From IMG/VR virus record IMGVR_UViG_3300029993_000005, positions 166,111-230,110 of that record: a stretch of DNA of 64,000 nucleotides. One strand, written 5' to 3'. Source of the DNA: a virus. Positions 41,368 through 50,218 of the stretch are shown here, in pieces (the first letter of the stretch is position 1; each line of letters starts with the position of its first letter). Both the position numbers and the translations under genes were made by a program. The notes beneath the pieces were generated by a model. It was not told the DNA's origin. It saw only the letters and a program-made list of their open reading frames with translations, and did not search any database.

Positions 41368-44300
41368 TTAAATTGTGTTGTTTTCAGTTTGGCGAAATTT
41401 CAATTTTCGTAACTTATTGAATTCTCTGGACAGCGATTTAGCATTAGTTATGGTCATACCTAGGGCCACTATTTTACGCACGACGTCCCGCACTTCTTTT
41501 ACTGAGCCGTAAAATGACATGGTGGACTCGCTCTTGTGCCATTCATAGGTTGGTCGTTTAAATCGCATAGCAGCCTTCGTACCTGCTTGGCCTACTGCCG
41601 GTAATACCAAGTAAGGTACGCCGTTCTGGATCATCGGATAAGGCTTGTAAACGTGTTTATCGTTATTCGGTTTGTGCTGCAATTGATAGAAATTCACCGT
41701 CTTTGATTTAGATAAAGCTTTGACCACGGATTCATGGTCAGAAACTTCTTCCTCGACTAAAAGATGCAACATAGCTTGGAGGGATTCCCGCACACCGTTT
41801 TTGTAGACCGACGGATCAGGAGTCAGCCCCTTCTGACGCCAGAGTTTGAATTGATTTCTTAGGGCCGCAGCATTCTTGACCTCAGAATAATAAAAGTCAG
41901 ACATGGGTCGCAAGCCACACTTAGTCAACAATTGAATTGCAGCCTGACTACTATTGGTCATCACGTAGTCAATGCCCAAGAAGCCATTGGCAACCACGAA
42001 TTCTAGGCGAATAGTGGTGTCGGCTTTACGCTGGCGCTCACGGACTTTGTACTCGCGAACTTTGATCTTGGTCTCTTGCTTCTTAATTTTTGCTGCTAAT
42101 CCTTTGGAAGGCTTCCAAGATGTAGCCAAGGTGTTAATCGAACGAGTGACAGGAAAATCGCCAACTAAAGTCAATAATTGTTCTCTAGTGTCGTGGGCCA
42201 CTGAATCAGGAGCAAGCAAGAACACTTGAGACTTGTGGGTCTGCACGGAATAGCTGTTGAGCAGATCAATCGTAATCAGCGCATTGTTAGGAGCACATTT
42301 CGAAATATAGCCGTTGCCATATTCCGTGTGGACTAGTCTGTGTTTGAGTTCCTGTGCTTTCTGTTTGCGTTCAATCGAGACCTGATCGCTACCCGAGTCA
42401 TCAGAGAATTCATTCTCGTCATCGTCATCGGAGTCTGAGTCAATATTGGTATTCAGATTGAGGAATTCGTCAATACGAATAAGACCTAGAGCTTCGGCCC
42501 CAAACAAATTCATCCCCGGAGTATAGACCGTGCTAGTCAGTAACTTGGTATCTGCGGGTGCCTCAGCAACAGGAATTAATTCTAGAGCTGGGGCCTTGCC
42601 ATACTTAGCGATGTAGTCCTCTTTGTACTGACGGTAGTCCTCATCACGTACCTTCACATAAACAGCTTGTGCCTTTGCATAGTCCAATAGTCCTGGATTA
42701 TCTGGGCCTAGGGCCACCCAACTATTGAACTCGATAATTGAGTCAATAGTCATGCTGATAGTTGGTACATCAGGAATAGTGGAATACTCAGCGTTGTCCG
42801 CGTTCTCAAACTTAGCAGCTGCAATTACCTTCGAAATTAAGCGTGCGCTTTTCGTGATGTCAATCGTGCGATCAGCAACCACAGTGTCAAAGAAGATTTC
42901 TTTGCGGAATTCTTCTTTCTTGAGTTCCGGTCTATCGATACGAGAATTACCTTGTTCCAATGTACCTGGGTTCCACGGACTTTCACATCTGATCAATCGG
43001 TCTGAATGCTGAAAATTGAGACCTTCATTCATGGACGCCTCTACACCCGCCATCCATCGAATGGTCTTAATCTTTTCGTACTTAGCGCCATCCTCGATCT
43101 TACGATGAGCCTTATATAGTATTCCGCACTCTTTTAATTCTGGGCCTGCCAGTTCATAGATTTCTTCAGCAGAAATAATGTTGTTGGTGAAGATCAGGAC
43201 CTTGCCGGGAAAAGGTCCGTATTGGACTTTCTCGCCAGTATCAGGGTCCGTAATTAAGCCACCGAAAATATGCAAGCGTACACGTTCAAGAATAGCTAGA
43301 ACCTTAGGGCTAATTGCATCTTCACCCTGTAGTTGATCAGGTGCGATCTTTCCCGGCGCAATGATGAATTGTTCTAGAGTTGCTAGATAAGGCATGATCG
43401 CAGTCTCTGTCAACTCACCTGAGTCTTCGTCTACTGGATTATCGTAGTCAAAGTCCTCAGGTGCCTCGCCCTCGACGTCTTGGGCAAAGAATTTACGCAA
43501 GGCCAGCGCCTTTTTCCTTGAACCCTTGATCGAGTCCTCTTGCATTTTCTTTAGTGCGCCAGCCAGCAAATCGTTGTATACGCTCTGCTGATTAGGTGTC
43601 AGAGTCACACCACCAATCCATTCGCGCTTGGACGGCAATAATGCAGCCCACTCCTTGCGCATAGCCCTGGCCTCTACAATCCGGGATCTGATTTTAAGCA
43701 TGATCTGGACCTGGGCACCAGGCTTCCATTCAACTACACGGTCACTTTTGACGATCAAGCCATAAGTATTATTGAAGTTCTCACGTGATCCAAAAAGCGT
43801 TGGGTCCAGAGCCATAATTTGGAGGGCTAAATCCGATGGCGAATCGTGAACCATGGTTCCGGACGCCAGTCGTTTCTTTGGAATGTCTGTGATCAACATC
43901 ATGGCTGCACGTGTACGCGCCGTATTATTCTTGACGCGATGGGCCTCGTCTAAGGCTGAATAACCGAAGTCGAATTGACGCAAGAAATCAATGACAGGAA
44001 ATACCTGGATCGGGGTCGTTCCGTAATTAATTATTCGATTGAAACCCTTGGGCACGTAGCTCAGGGTGTCATAGGCAACAAACACCACGGTGTTACGTGG
44101 TGCCTGCTCAAACAGGGTCTGCAGACGTGCGAATCCCAACTGGCGTATGGCAGAATTGGTGATAGCCAATACGTTCAGTTGTCCGTTAGTAAAGTACGCA
44201 ACTTCTTTTACGTAGTTCGATACCAAATGACCTGGGCACAAAACAATGTAAGGATCATTTGAATTTTCTTTAATTTCGTACAATATGTCGGTGATAAGAA

Positions 44301-46026
44301 GTAAACTTTTTCCACCCCCTGCTTGTACGGGTAGAATTGCTAGGTCAGGACTGTCCTTCAGTAAATTGCGTACTTTCTTTTGATGCGGCAAGAACCCAAT
44401 ATTCGGAGCCAGCAACGGAATAGCTGGAATTTCCCAATCAGGATCAACACCCTGATTAATTGCTGCATACCGATTGGCCTCATCATTGGTGCGTACCCAT
44501 TCCATCCGTGATGCATATTTAGCAATCAGGGTTAGCCAGGGCAGCATTTCAGTAACAGAGGCTACACTCCATTTCGTGTACACGGCCTCCAGGTTTTCAT
44601 TGATAGCTGTTTCAAGGATAGCGAAATACCGGGCCAATGATCTGAATGGCCCGAAACCTGTTTCGCTTATTTCGGAAAACTTAATTGATGATCGATCTTC
44701 ATATCTTTGATGAAGTACCACAGATGCTTTAAACCAGTCTTGTGGACCGGCCGCACTATCAAATGTATGTTGAAGCTGCGGCTCTAGGGCTAGGCCCTCA
44801 AAATCCGAATCTTGAATGCATGAACGAAAGAAATTGGGATCAATGCCTGCGCTCTTGCCCATGCGAGCAAACCAGTCTACTTTTTCTGACGTAATAAACC
44901 GGTTGTCCAACAGTTCACGGATGTGCGAAATATCTGCCTTGCGATGACGTGTTAGGTCCTCAACATGCAAGTTTCCCTGAGTGTTGGTGTACGAAAATTT
45001 GTTGTTCACCCAGTCAAGGGCCACCACCATGTTATGTGGGAGTTGCGTCCTAGCGTCAGTTTGTGAGCCTAATTCTAGGTTAGCTGAGGCTAGAGTAGAT
45101 AAAGCAAAACAATCGTTGTGAGTCCCGGCCTGTGCATAGCGATCTTCATAAACAATTGCGTTATTTCGATCTACTGTTAGAGGAATAAATTCGGGTTCGC
45201 CAACAGGTGAAATAGAAATATTGTACTTATTTGTACGAGCGGATTCAACGTGATCTGGAGGCAAGCCAAACACGATTTTCGAAATCGGAAACGAAGCAGT
45301 GCTAGGCAGTCCTCGTTCGCCAAAGCCTGAACCTACCCAGTGCAGAATCAATGGATAGATATCGATGTCACGAATCTGAGACCACTCGGTGGTCGTTAGT
45401 TGTTCGGCCTCGTCCTTAGCTATTTTGAAGTCCGCAAAAATGATGTACAGATGTCCTCTAACTTGGACTTTTAATTCTAAGAAGCAATTGAGCAACGCCT
45501 GTTTAGTTGTGGCCTTGATGTCTTTCAGGTTAGCGATAACAGTAGCTGCCGGGACACTTCTTGTGGACACAAAAGAAAGGGATTCGTCACCCAAAAGTTC
45601 AGCAAATTCTTTGTACTCTTGAACCTGCTGCATGTTGGCTTCTGGACCATGCGTTTTCTCACCCAGAAACCAGTCTTTCAAGAAGGCTAATGGCGCACCC
45701 CACGTGTCCTTGCTAAAAGATGCCAGCGGCAATGACACCTCGTAATGAGGAATATGTGCATCGTCTACTTTGTTGATTGATAAATAGGTCTTCGGATTTA
45801 TTTTTCTTAATTTTTCGGCCAACAATCGACTGGAGCCACGGCGTGGGTCTGCAACAATCGAAGGAAAGAAGGTTGACGCCCACAAAGTAGTCAGAAAGAA
45901 AGACGGACTCCCACTGTATTTTTCTGTGTAGAAATGCATGAAGCGCTCACCCATAAGACGTCGGTTGAGCTTCAGGTGCTGAGGTACCACCAAATTCGAT
46001 TTGGGCCTTAGCTTGTCTTTTAGCAT
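41368..46026 (-). CDS. Giant SNF2-type SF2 helicase/ATPase (1552 residues)
   Basis: A very large superfamily 2 protein. About 550 N-terminal residues are unrecognised, then a SNF2-like motor: LPHQKKVRNLL, motif I PVQAGGGKSLL (near residue 570), LCPGHLVSNYVKEV, motif II SALDEAHRVKN (near 692), motif III LASGTMVHDSPSD, and motifs V-VI in SMNEGLNFQHSDRLIRC and GTLEQGNSRIDRP (near 1027). A further 500 residues follow, including an acidic linker (SDSDDDDENEFSDDSGSD). It is placed within the virion gene block rather than the replication operon. Phages such as P1 pack very large helicase-domain proteins in the head to counter restriction; a virion role here is inference. Confidence 0.85.
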   Translation of the reverse strand: MLKDKLRPKSNLVVPQHLKLNRRLMGERFMHFYTEKYSGSPSFFLTTLWASTFFPSIVADPRRGSSRLLAEKLRKINPKTYLSINKVDDAHIPHYEVSLPLASFSKDTWGAPLAFLKDWFLGEKTHGPEANMQQVQEYKEFAELLGDESLSFVSTRSVPAATVIANLKDIKATTKQALLNCFLELKVQVRGHLYIIFADFKIAKDEAEQLTTTEWSQIRDIDIYPLILHWVGSGFGERGLPSTASFPISKIVFGLPPDHVESARTNKYNISISPVGEPEFIPLTVDRNNAIVYEDRYAQAGTHNDCFALSTLASANLELGSQTDARTQLPHNMVVALDWVNNKFSYTNTQGNLHVEDLTRHRKADISHIRELLDNRFITSEKVDWFARMGKSAGIDPNFFRSCIQDSDFEGLALEPQLQHTFDSAAGPQDWFKASVVLHQRYEDRSSIKFSEISETGFGPFRSLARYFAILETAINENLEAVYTKWSVASVTEMLPWLTLIAKYASRMEWVRTNDEANRYAAINQGVDPDWEIPAIPLLAPNIGFLPHQKKVRNLLKDSPDLAILPVQAGGGKSLLLITDILYEIKENSNDPYIVLCPGHLVSNYVKEVAYFTNGQLNVLAITNSAIRQLGFARLQTLFEQAPRNTVVFVAYDTLSYVPKGFNRIINYGTTPIQVFPVIDFLRQFDFGYSALDEAHRVKNNTARTRAAMMLITDIPKKRLASGTMVHDSPSDLALQIMALDPTLFGSRENFNNTYGLIVKSDRVVEWKPGAQVQIMLKIRSRIVEARAMRKEWAALLPSKREWIGGVTLTPNQQSVYNDLLAGALKKMQEDSIKGSRKKALALRKFFAQDVEGEAPEDFDYDNPVDEDSGELTETAIMPYLATLEQFIIAPGKIAPDQLQGEDAISPKVLAILERVRLHIFGGLITDPDTGEKVQYGPFPGKVLIFTNNIISAEEIYELAGPELKECGILYKAHRKIEDGAKYEKIKTIRWMAGVEASMNEGLNFQHSDRLIRCESPWNPGTLEQGNSRIDRPELKKEEFRKEIFFDTVVADRTIDITKSARLISKVIAAAKFENADNAEYSTIPDVPTISMTIDSIIEFNSWVALGPDNPGLLDYAKAQAVYVKVRDEDYRQYKEDYIAKYGKAPALELIPVAEAPADTKLLTSTVYTPGMNLFGAEALGLIRIDEFLNLNTNIDSDSDDDDENEFSDDSGSDQVSIERKQKAQELKHRLVHTEYGNGYISKCAPNNALITIDLLNSYSVQTHKSQVFLLAPDSVAHDTREQLLTLVGDFPVTRSINTLATSWKPSKGLAAKIKKQETKIKVREYKVRERQRKADTTIRLEFVVANGFLGIDYVMTNSSQAAIQLLTKCGLRPMSDFYYSEVKNAAALRNQFKLWRQKGLTPDPSVYKNGVRESLQAMLHLLVEEEVSDHESVVKALSKSKTVNFYQLQHKPNNDKHVYKPYPMIQNGVPYLVLPAVGQAGTKAAMRFKRPTYEWHKSESTMSFYGSVKEVRDVVRKIVALGMTITNAKSLSREFNKLRKLKFRQTENNTI

Positions 46027-46125
46027 AAGTTTCCGTAAAAATTAGGGTAAGACATGGACTTAATATTGTACATCAATTCTCAAAGCTATCAATCCTGATT
46101 GCAAAATCTGATCAGCAAATAGAAA

Positions 46126-46153
46126 AGAGCCCACCTTATTAGGGATGGGCTCT
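46126..46153 (-). terminator. Terminator upstream of the giant helicase gene
   Basis: AGAGCCCA, 12-base loop, TGGGCTCT, followed on the minus strand by TTTCTATTTG. Perfect 8-bp stem after the 46180-46554 gene. Confidence 0.75.
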
Positions 46154-46179
46154 GGACTGACAAATGAAAGGGCCTACTC

Positions 46180-46554
46180 TTATTTACTAACGCTCGTAGT
46201 ATCCGGCGAACTTGAAACGATAGTTGTTTCAGACACGGCGCTAGGCACCGTAACTACAGTTGAGGAAACAATAGAGCCGGAACTTGTGGAACCGGAACCA
46301 GAAGCTGACGCACTCGCAGCACTGGTCTCAGTCTTAGCTGCTTCTTTCTTGACCGCCGATGCAACGTCTAAAGCTACTTTCTGCACGTCCGTGTCGATGG
46401 TGGTCAGGAAGTGACCTAGCAGGGTTGGATTGGTACGCAACAAATAGCGGTAGACCAAGACACCTAGGACTAAACCAATCAAAAGAAAGGGCACGTCAAC
46501 AGCCAGGCGTACAGCGGTTTCAACCGCACTCACAATAGTGGTGACATCATTCAT
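46180..46554 (-). CDS. Single-pass membrane protein
   Basis: 124 residues. One membrane span (VPFLLIGLVLGVLVYRYLL, about 20-38) lies between a short N-terminus and a long C-terminal region with a helix and a Ser/Thr/Ala-rich tail. AAGGA site. It could be a virion membrane-interacting or lysis-related protein; the Ser-rich tail argues against a classical holin. The last codons and stop read GTTAGTAAATAA, a coincidental TAGTAAATA match. Confidence 0.7.
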   Translation of the reverse strand: MNDVTTIVSAVETAVRLAVDVPFLLIGLVLGVLVYRYLLRTNPTLLGHFLTTIDTDVQKVALDVASAVKKEAAKTETSAASASASGSGSTSSGSIVSSTVVTVPSAVSETTIVSSSPDTTSVSK

Positions 46555-46567
46555 TTCTTTTTTCCTT

Positions 46568-47299
46568 TTAAATAAGACGGCGTAGGGTCTTCAACGGTCG
46601 TGCTGACATCATGACTGGACGCCATAAAATATCCAACACGAATTTCTCAATTTCTGCCTTTGACGGCAATTGATTGGTAGGCAAATCAGGGAAAATAGGA
46701 CACACAATTTCGTAACCTAGATGCCAACGTTGATCCATTGATCTGGAATAGTCGTTGTACGCAAATAGTGTAAGTCCGTCCATCAATTGACGCCTGTAAT
46801 GTCCGTTAAGCGTGTCTAACTGGAATTTAGGGTAGGGTGTGCGCTTCAACCATTCAACAAACGTTGGATCCTTTACGTTGACATCAGCATTAACTGTTAG
46901 CACGAATCCTTTGTCAGTTACTTTGACCTCTCTGGTAGTCGACTTGATAAATAGGTTACCAAACAAATCGGTTAGATTCACGAACTTGACGAAGGCCCGA
47001 CGACGCTCAGTCAAATACGTTGAAATCTGATCATTGCGTGACTGGCTAACGTTCTGGAACGGAAACAAATCATGAACCATACACAGATCAACGTATCTGC
47101 GAATAGCTACAGACCAGTCAAGAATCGAATTGTTTGTGACCTCCGATTCAGTAACTGCCTGAGCCCAGGCCAATCGATTGTTCTGATTAAAAGCCAACGG
47201 AAATCCTTCAATCGTTGGCTTCCGTGCTTGCTGCAGAACGGGAATTCCCAAGTTACTGAGAAATGGATGCTGCGTCTGTTCCTCACGTTCACGACTCAT
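46568..47299 (-). CDS. Unknown 243-residue protein
   Basis: MSREREEQTQHPFLSNLGIP..., basic and aromatic-rich, with a central beta region (FVLTVNADVNVKDPTFVEWL) and a helical C-terminus ending KTLRRLI. Starts two bases after the end of a tagged protein gene. Position suggests a virion or assembly protein (neck, baseplate or portal vertex). No family recognised. Confidence 0.72.
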   Translation of the reverse strand: MSREREEQTQHPFLSNLGIPVLQQARKPTIEGFPLAFNQNNRLAWAQAVTESEVTNNSILDWSVAIRRYVDLCMVHDLFPFQNVSQSRNDQISTYLTERRRAFVKFVNLTDLFGNLFIKSTTREVKVTDKGFVLTVNADVNVKDPTFVEWLKRTPYPKFQLDTLNGHYRRQLMDGLTLFAYNDYSRSMDQRWHLGYEIVCPIFPDLPTNQLPSKAEIEKFVLDILWRPVMMSARPLKTLRRLI

Positions 47300-47301
47300 G
47301 A

Positions 47302-47751
47302 TTAACCCGCACTTTCAGTCAGACGTAAAGCGGCTTTGAGTTGCATGGGTGCAACGCCGTCACTAATCATTGCATCTTTGTCACCGTCAATTCCGGTCCC
47401 CACATCGTTGATGCCAACACCGTCATTTAATGTTGAATCCTGCAATGCTTGCTGGCTAGTAGTTCCCGCTGGTGCCCCGTCATTTAACACCAAGTCTTCA
47501 ACGCTAGTTGTGTTCGGATCGTACTCGCCGTCCAGCACTTCTTCGCTCTCTGTCTGGGGTGGTTGAACTATTTCAGCCACTACTTCTTGTTCAATTTCGT
47601 TGGTGTCGGCCAACATGGCATAAGCAATTGATTCTAAACTTTCATGATCAACACCAACGGACTCAGCCAGCGCGTGGAACTGAGCATCAGACGGTTCAGG
47701 ATTGATCTGAAGAAACAAAGCAATTAGGCTTACAAGTTTTTGATTATCCAT
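47302..47751 (-). CDS. Unknown acidic protein with C-terminal AAxRL motif
   Basis: About 149 residues from MDNQKLVSLIALFLQ at 47751 (frame open to 47775). A helical domain at residues 1-50 is followed by an acidic, Asp/Gly-rich linker. The last residues are MQLKAALRLTESAG, the AAxRL motif at the extreme C-terminus. Placement at the C-terminus shows the motif is not only an N-terminal leader. It lies directly downstream of another tagged gene. Confidence 0.72.
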   Translation of the reverse strand: MDNQKLVSLIALFLQINPEPSDAQFHALAESVGVDHESLESIAYAMLADTNEIEQEVVAEIVQPPQTESEEVLDGEYDPNTTSVEDLVLNDGAPAGTTSQQALQDSTLNDGVGINDVGTGIDGDKDAMISDGVAPMQLKAALRLTESAG

Positions 47752-47764
47752 GACAGGTTTCTCT

Positions 47765-48145
47765 CTATAGGGCACGCAATTGGGACAGGACTTCGTCTAG
47801 TCCAGGTACCTTTTTATTTACTTCCGTTGCTGCTTTTCCGATTGAAGCCAGTAAGCTTTGATCATCCGAGCCTTCGGCCTTTAATTCGTACTTGTATTTA
47901 GAGGCCTTGAAATAAAAGTTTAAGTCCTCATCAACCGTACTGAAGTTCAAGACCGCTTGATACTCGGAAGTGCGCCAGATCAAAGACTGGTTGGTAGACG
48001 ATCTATCATCCAGCAGAAAATGAATGCCTAGAATTCTTTTTAGAATGGTCAGCACGTTTTCCACGTCCTCGGGACCTGCCTCTATGTTGGTGCCTTTCTC
48101 ATCGGCGTCTGCCAATAGGCGTAGGGCTGCTGTGATCATGGTCAT
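47765..48145 (-). CDS. AAxRL-tagged unknown protein
   Basis: 126 residues starting MTMITAALRLLADADEKG (motif at 6-10, or 3-7 from the second Met). The rest is an alpha/beta domain (NVLTILKRILGIHFLL, LNFYFKASKYKYELK). AAAGG site. No family recognised; grouped with the other tagged proteins. Confidence 0.75.
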   Translation of the reverse strand: MTMITAALRLLADADEKGTNIEAGPEDVENVLTILKRILGIHFLLDDRSSTNQSLIWRTSEYQAVLNFSTVDEDLNFYFKASKYKYELKAEGSDDQSLLASIGKAATEVNKKVPGLDEVLSQLRAL

Positions 48146-48173
48146 AATTACCTTTTCAGAAGCTAATGTTGGT

Positions 48174-48500
48174 TCATCTTTTCTTTAATTGTGCTGCTCT
48201 AACTAAATGTGGGTGCCTACGGTCGTGACAGGCCTGGCACAAAAGAATTAAGTTAGATAAATTATTGGTGCCACCAGCGTTTAACGGCTGTATGTGGTGA
48301 ACCTCAGATCCAGGCTTTAAACAACGGGTGCCCCTAATTAAGGCCTGGCACACACCTTTATCCCTAGCATAGGCCTTGGCTCTGAGTTCCCACCAAGAAT
48401 TGTTCTGGGTGAACCCATTGACCGTCGAATAACTGTCTCTTTTTATGCTGGCTACGCCATGCACATTTCGGGCTCTTGGTCGTGATCTGCGCGCCAGCAT
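48174..48500 (-). CDS. HNH endonuclease
   Basis: 108 residues with a complete HNH fold: Cys at CQALIRGTRC, then GSEVHHIQPL (catalytic His), NNLSNLILLC (Asn) and CQACHDRRH (Cys/His zinc site and final His). The N-terminal 45 residues are basic. HNH nucleases in phages serve either as homing endonucleases or, beside terminase genes, in DNA packaging. No terminase is visible here, so a homing role is more likely. AGGA site. Confidence 0.88.
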   Translation of the reverse strand: MLARRSRPRARNVHGVASIKRDSYSTVNGFTQNNSWWELRAKAYARDKGVCQALIRGTRCLKPGSEVHHIQPLNAGGTNNLSNLILLCQACHDRRHPHLVRAAQLKKR

Positions 48501-48513
48501 AATTAATTCCTAT

Positions 48514-49002
48514 TTACGATAGAATAGCCGGAGCCGTAGCGGAAATTGCGGGCACCTGGTTACCGCCAACAGTCGGGACCACCGAAGCTGTAAACGTACC
48601 GGCCGCACTATAGGTATAAGTCAGGTGAGGTACTGTGGTAACCTGCGGGGATGAACCGTCACCCAGGTGCCAAGAATACGAAGTACCTGTAGCTCCGGTC
48701 TCGGTCAGGGTCCATGTAACAGGTGTAGATGCATGGGCACCAGTCAATGGAGTACCGGCCAACGTTGCATGATAGTCATCGATCTCTACAGCGTCCAACA
48801 CGGATACAGGCATGATCGATGGATAAGCAAACCCGTAATTAGTTTGATACTTGCTGTATGCAACACCACCTTTGTAGGTAGCAGCTGCAGCGAACTTATC
48901 GTAGGATGCTTGGTCAATTCCTTCCCAATTGGAGCCAGCGCTGGTTGGTAGTCCAGCAGCAACCAAGGCCGCTTTAGCATTCGTGTAATTTACAGTAGTC
49001 AT
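48514..49002 (-). CDS. PKD/Ig-like domain protein with shared head-protein N-terminus
   Basis: About 162 residues from MTTVNYTNAKAALVAAG at 49002, with GAGG upstream (frame open to 49059). The N-terminal 75 residues share the K-A-A-L...Y-G-F-A-Y-P-S pattern with the protein at 40826. The C-terminal 85 residues are a PKD-type beta sandwich (SYSWHLGDGSSPQ, HLTYTYSAAGTFTASVV). Such domains on phage heads or tails bind weakly to surfaces. Probably a virion decoration protein. Confidence 0.78.
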   Translation of the reverse strand: MTTVNYTNAKAALVAAGLPTSAGSNWEGIDQASYDKFAAAATYKGGVAYSKYQTNYGFAYPSIMPVSVLDAVEIDDYHATLAGTPLTGAHASTPVTWTLTETGATGTSYSWHLGDGSSPQVTTVPHLTYTYSAAGTFTASVVPTVGGNQVPAISATAPAILS

Positions 49003-49010
49003 TGTTAGCC

Positions 49011-49358
49011 TCAAATGGAAAAGAAAATTCTTAACGCTACCTGCACGCGCTGCAAGCATACGCCGTCGTTACCCTTAACCGCGAACGAAACCCTTTTGAA
49101 TATTCCAGGGCTTGCATTCATGGCGTACTTTAAACGGTTCAAAACTTCAACAGAGGCTTCGGCCTCACGTCCAACATCCTCTGGATTGCTCTTGTGGAAC
49201 ATCAAATGTGGGTGTACGAATTTATAAATTAAGCCGTGCTTGCGCAACTCGGCCTGTATTTTACGAAGCTCATCACCTTTACCTTCGTGAATTTGAGCCT
49301 CTACTTTTTGTTCTTCATCTTCTATAGCTTTCAGTCTCTGAGCTGCATGCACGTACAT
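49011..49358 (-). CDS. AAxRL-tagged unknown protein
   Basis: 115 residues, MYVHAAQRLKAIEDEEQK (motif at 5-9 followed by KAIE). A charged helical first half is followed by an alpha/beta second half (LIYKFVHPHLMFHKSNPED, KRVSFAVKGNDGVCLQRV). AAGGA site. No family recognised. Confidence 0.75.
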   Translation of the reverse strand: MYVHAAQRLKAIEDEEQKVEAQIHEGKGDELRKIQAELRKHGLIYKFVHPHLMFHKSNPEDVGREAEASVEVLNRLKYAMNASPGIFKRVSFAVKGNDGVCLQRVQVALRIFFSI

Positions 49359-49394
49359 TAATTATCCTTATAGTTCAAAACTGACTCATAAATT

Positions 49395-49829
49395 CTATTG
49401 CGGTGGATTTCCAGCTGGTGTAACTGAATTATCCTGGGGTCCACCCATTCCCACTCCACCCACATTAGAATTAGCCGGGATTTGGTTGCTACCGTAGCTG
49501 AAGTCCGTGCGTCCTCGACTAGTCGTCCATTGATTGATGGCCTGGGCGGCTGTCCATATCCCCATGTACGTAGTGAAGTACACACTGTCCATTCGATTTT
49601 GTAGCGCTAAATACACCAAGAGCCAAGTACTCATGACTAGAGCCGTGAGTTGCCCTAGTTTATGAATAGAAGGTTGCTTGGTTTGCTCATCAACGATTAA
49701 TGACCGTAGGTCTAAATTATCTTTAGTTCGTTGTACTACCCATAAAAGTATTAGGGCAATGACCACTATTGCCAACAGGACAAAGGCCATGGGATTTTGA
49801 ACAATGAACGAAAGTACGGTATTAAACAT
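49395..49829 (-). CDS. Membrane protein, possible holin-type
   Basis: 144 residues with a strong N-terminal span (MAFVLLAIVVIALILLWVV) and a second hydrophobic region (QLTALVMSTWLLVYLALQN), followed by a weaker one (TTYMGIWTAAQAINQW) and a Gly/Pro/Asn-rich tail. Two to three spans and the small size would fit a holin or a virion-associated membrane protein. No endolysin gene is recognised nearby. GGAG site. Confidence 0.7.
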   Translation of the reverse strand: MFNTVLSFIVQNPMAFVLLAIVVIALILLWVVQRTKDNLDLRSLIVDEQTKQPSIHKLGQLTALVMSTWLLVYLALQNRMDSVYFTTYMGIWTAAQAINQWTTSRGRTDFSYGSNQIPANSNVGGVGMGGPQDNSVTPAGNPPQ

Positions 49830-49918
49830 GAGTGAGCTCCGTGAGCCTAGACCTACATCTACTATGGGTTTATTTTTTGAATGCTTGTGACTGTGATTGT
49901 GAGACTATTACTATTAAA

Positions 49919-50215
49919 TTAGTGCCAGTAACTTAAGTTCAGGTTTCCACCGTGGACCCCAATAGAGATTTCATGATTGGCTTTGGTGTACGTGTCCAGG
50001 CCGTCAACTTCGGATGCCTTCTTTGCGTAGCTAAAACCTGCGATCTCTAAGTTATGAATAAAACGTGCGGCCTTTTCATAAGCATCTTTAGGTGAACTGC
50101 ATCTGAAAATATTGGTGCCCAGTTTAAGTTTGAACCCACCTTCTTTTTCTAGGTCCTCACCGGCATAAACCGTAGTAGTTGAGGCCAGTATTCGCTGACG
50201 TGCATTTGTTTTCAT
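49919..50215 (-). CDS. Unknown small protein with a variant AAxRL motif
   Basis: 98 residues, MKTNARQRILASTTTVYAG. The N-terminus has the variant NARQRIL in place of NAAQRL. The rest is a small alpha/beta domain (NIFRCSSPKDAYEKAARF, HEISIGVHGGNLNLSYWH). The same class as the tagged proteins, with lower certainty for the motif. Confidence 0.7.
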   Translation of the reverse strand: MKTNARQRILASTTTVYAGEDLEKEGGFKLKLGTNIFRCSSPKDAYEKAARFIHNLEIAGFSYAKKASEVDGLDTYTKANHEISIGVHGGNLNLSYWH

Positions 50216-50218
50216 AGT

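Noticed and set aside
46176-46190. TAGTAAATAAG at the end of the 46180-46554 gene as promoter of the giant helicase
   Set aside because: A strong intrinsic terminator (46126-46153) lies between it and the helicase start, and the sequence is the gene's last codons plus stop.
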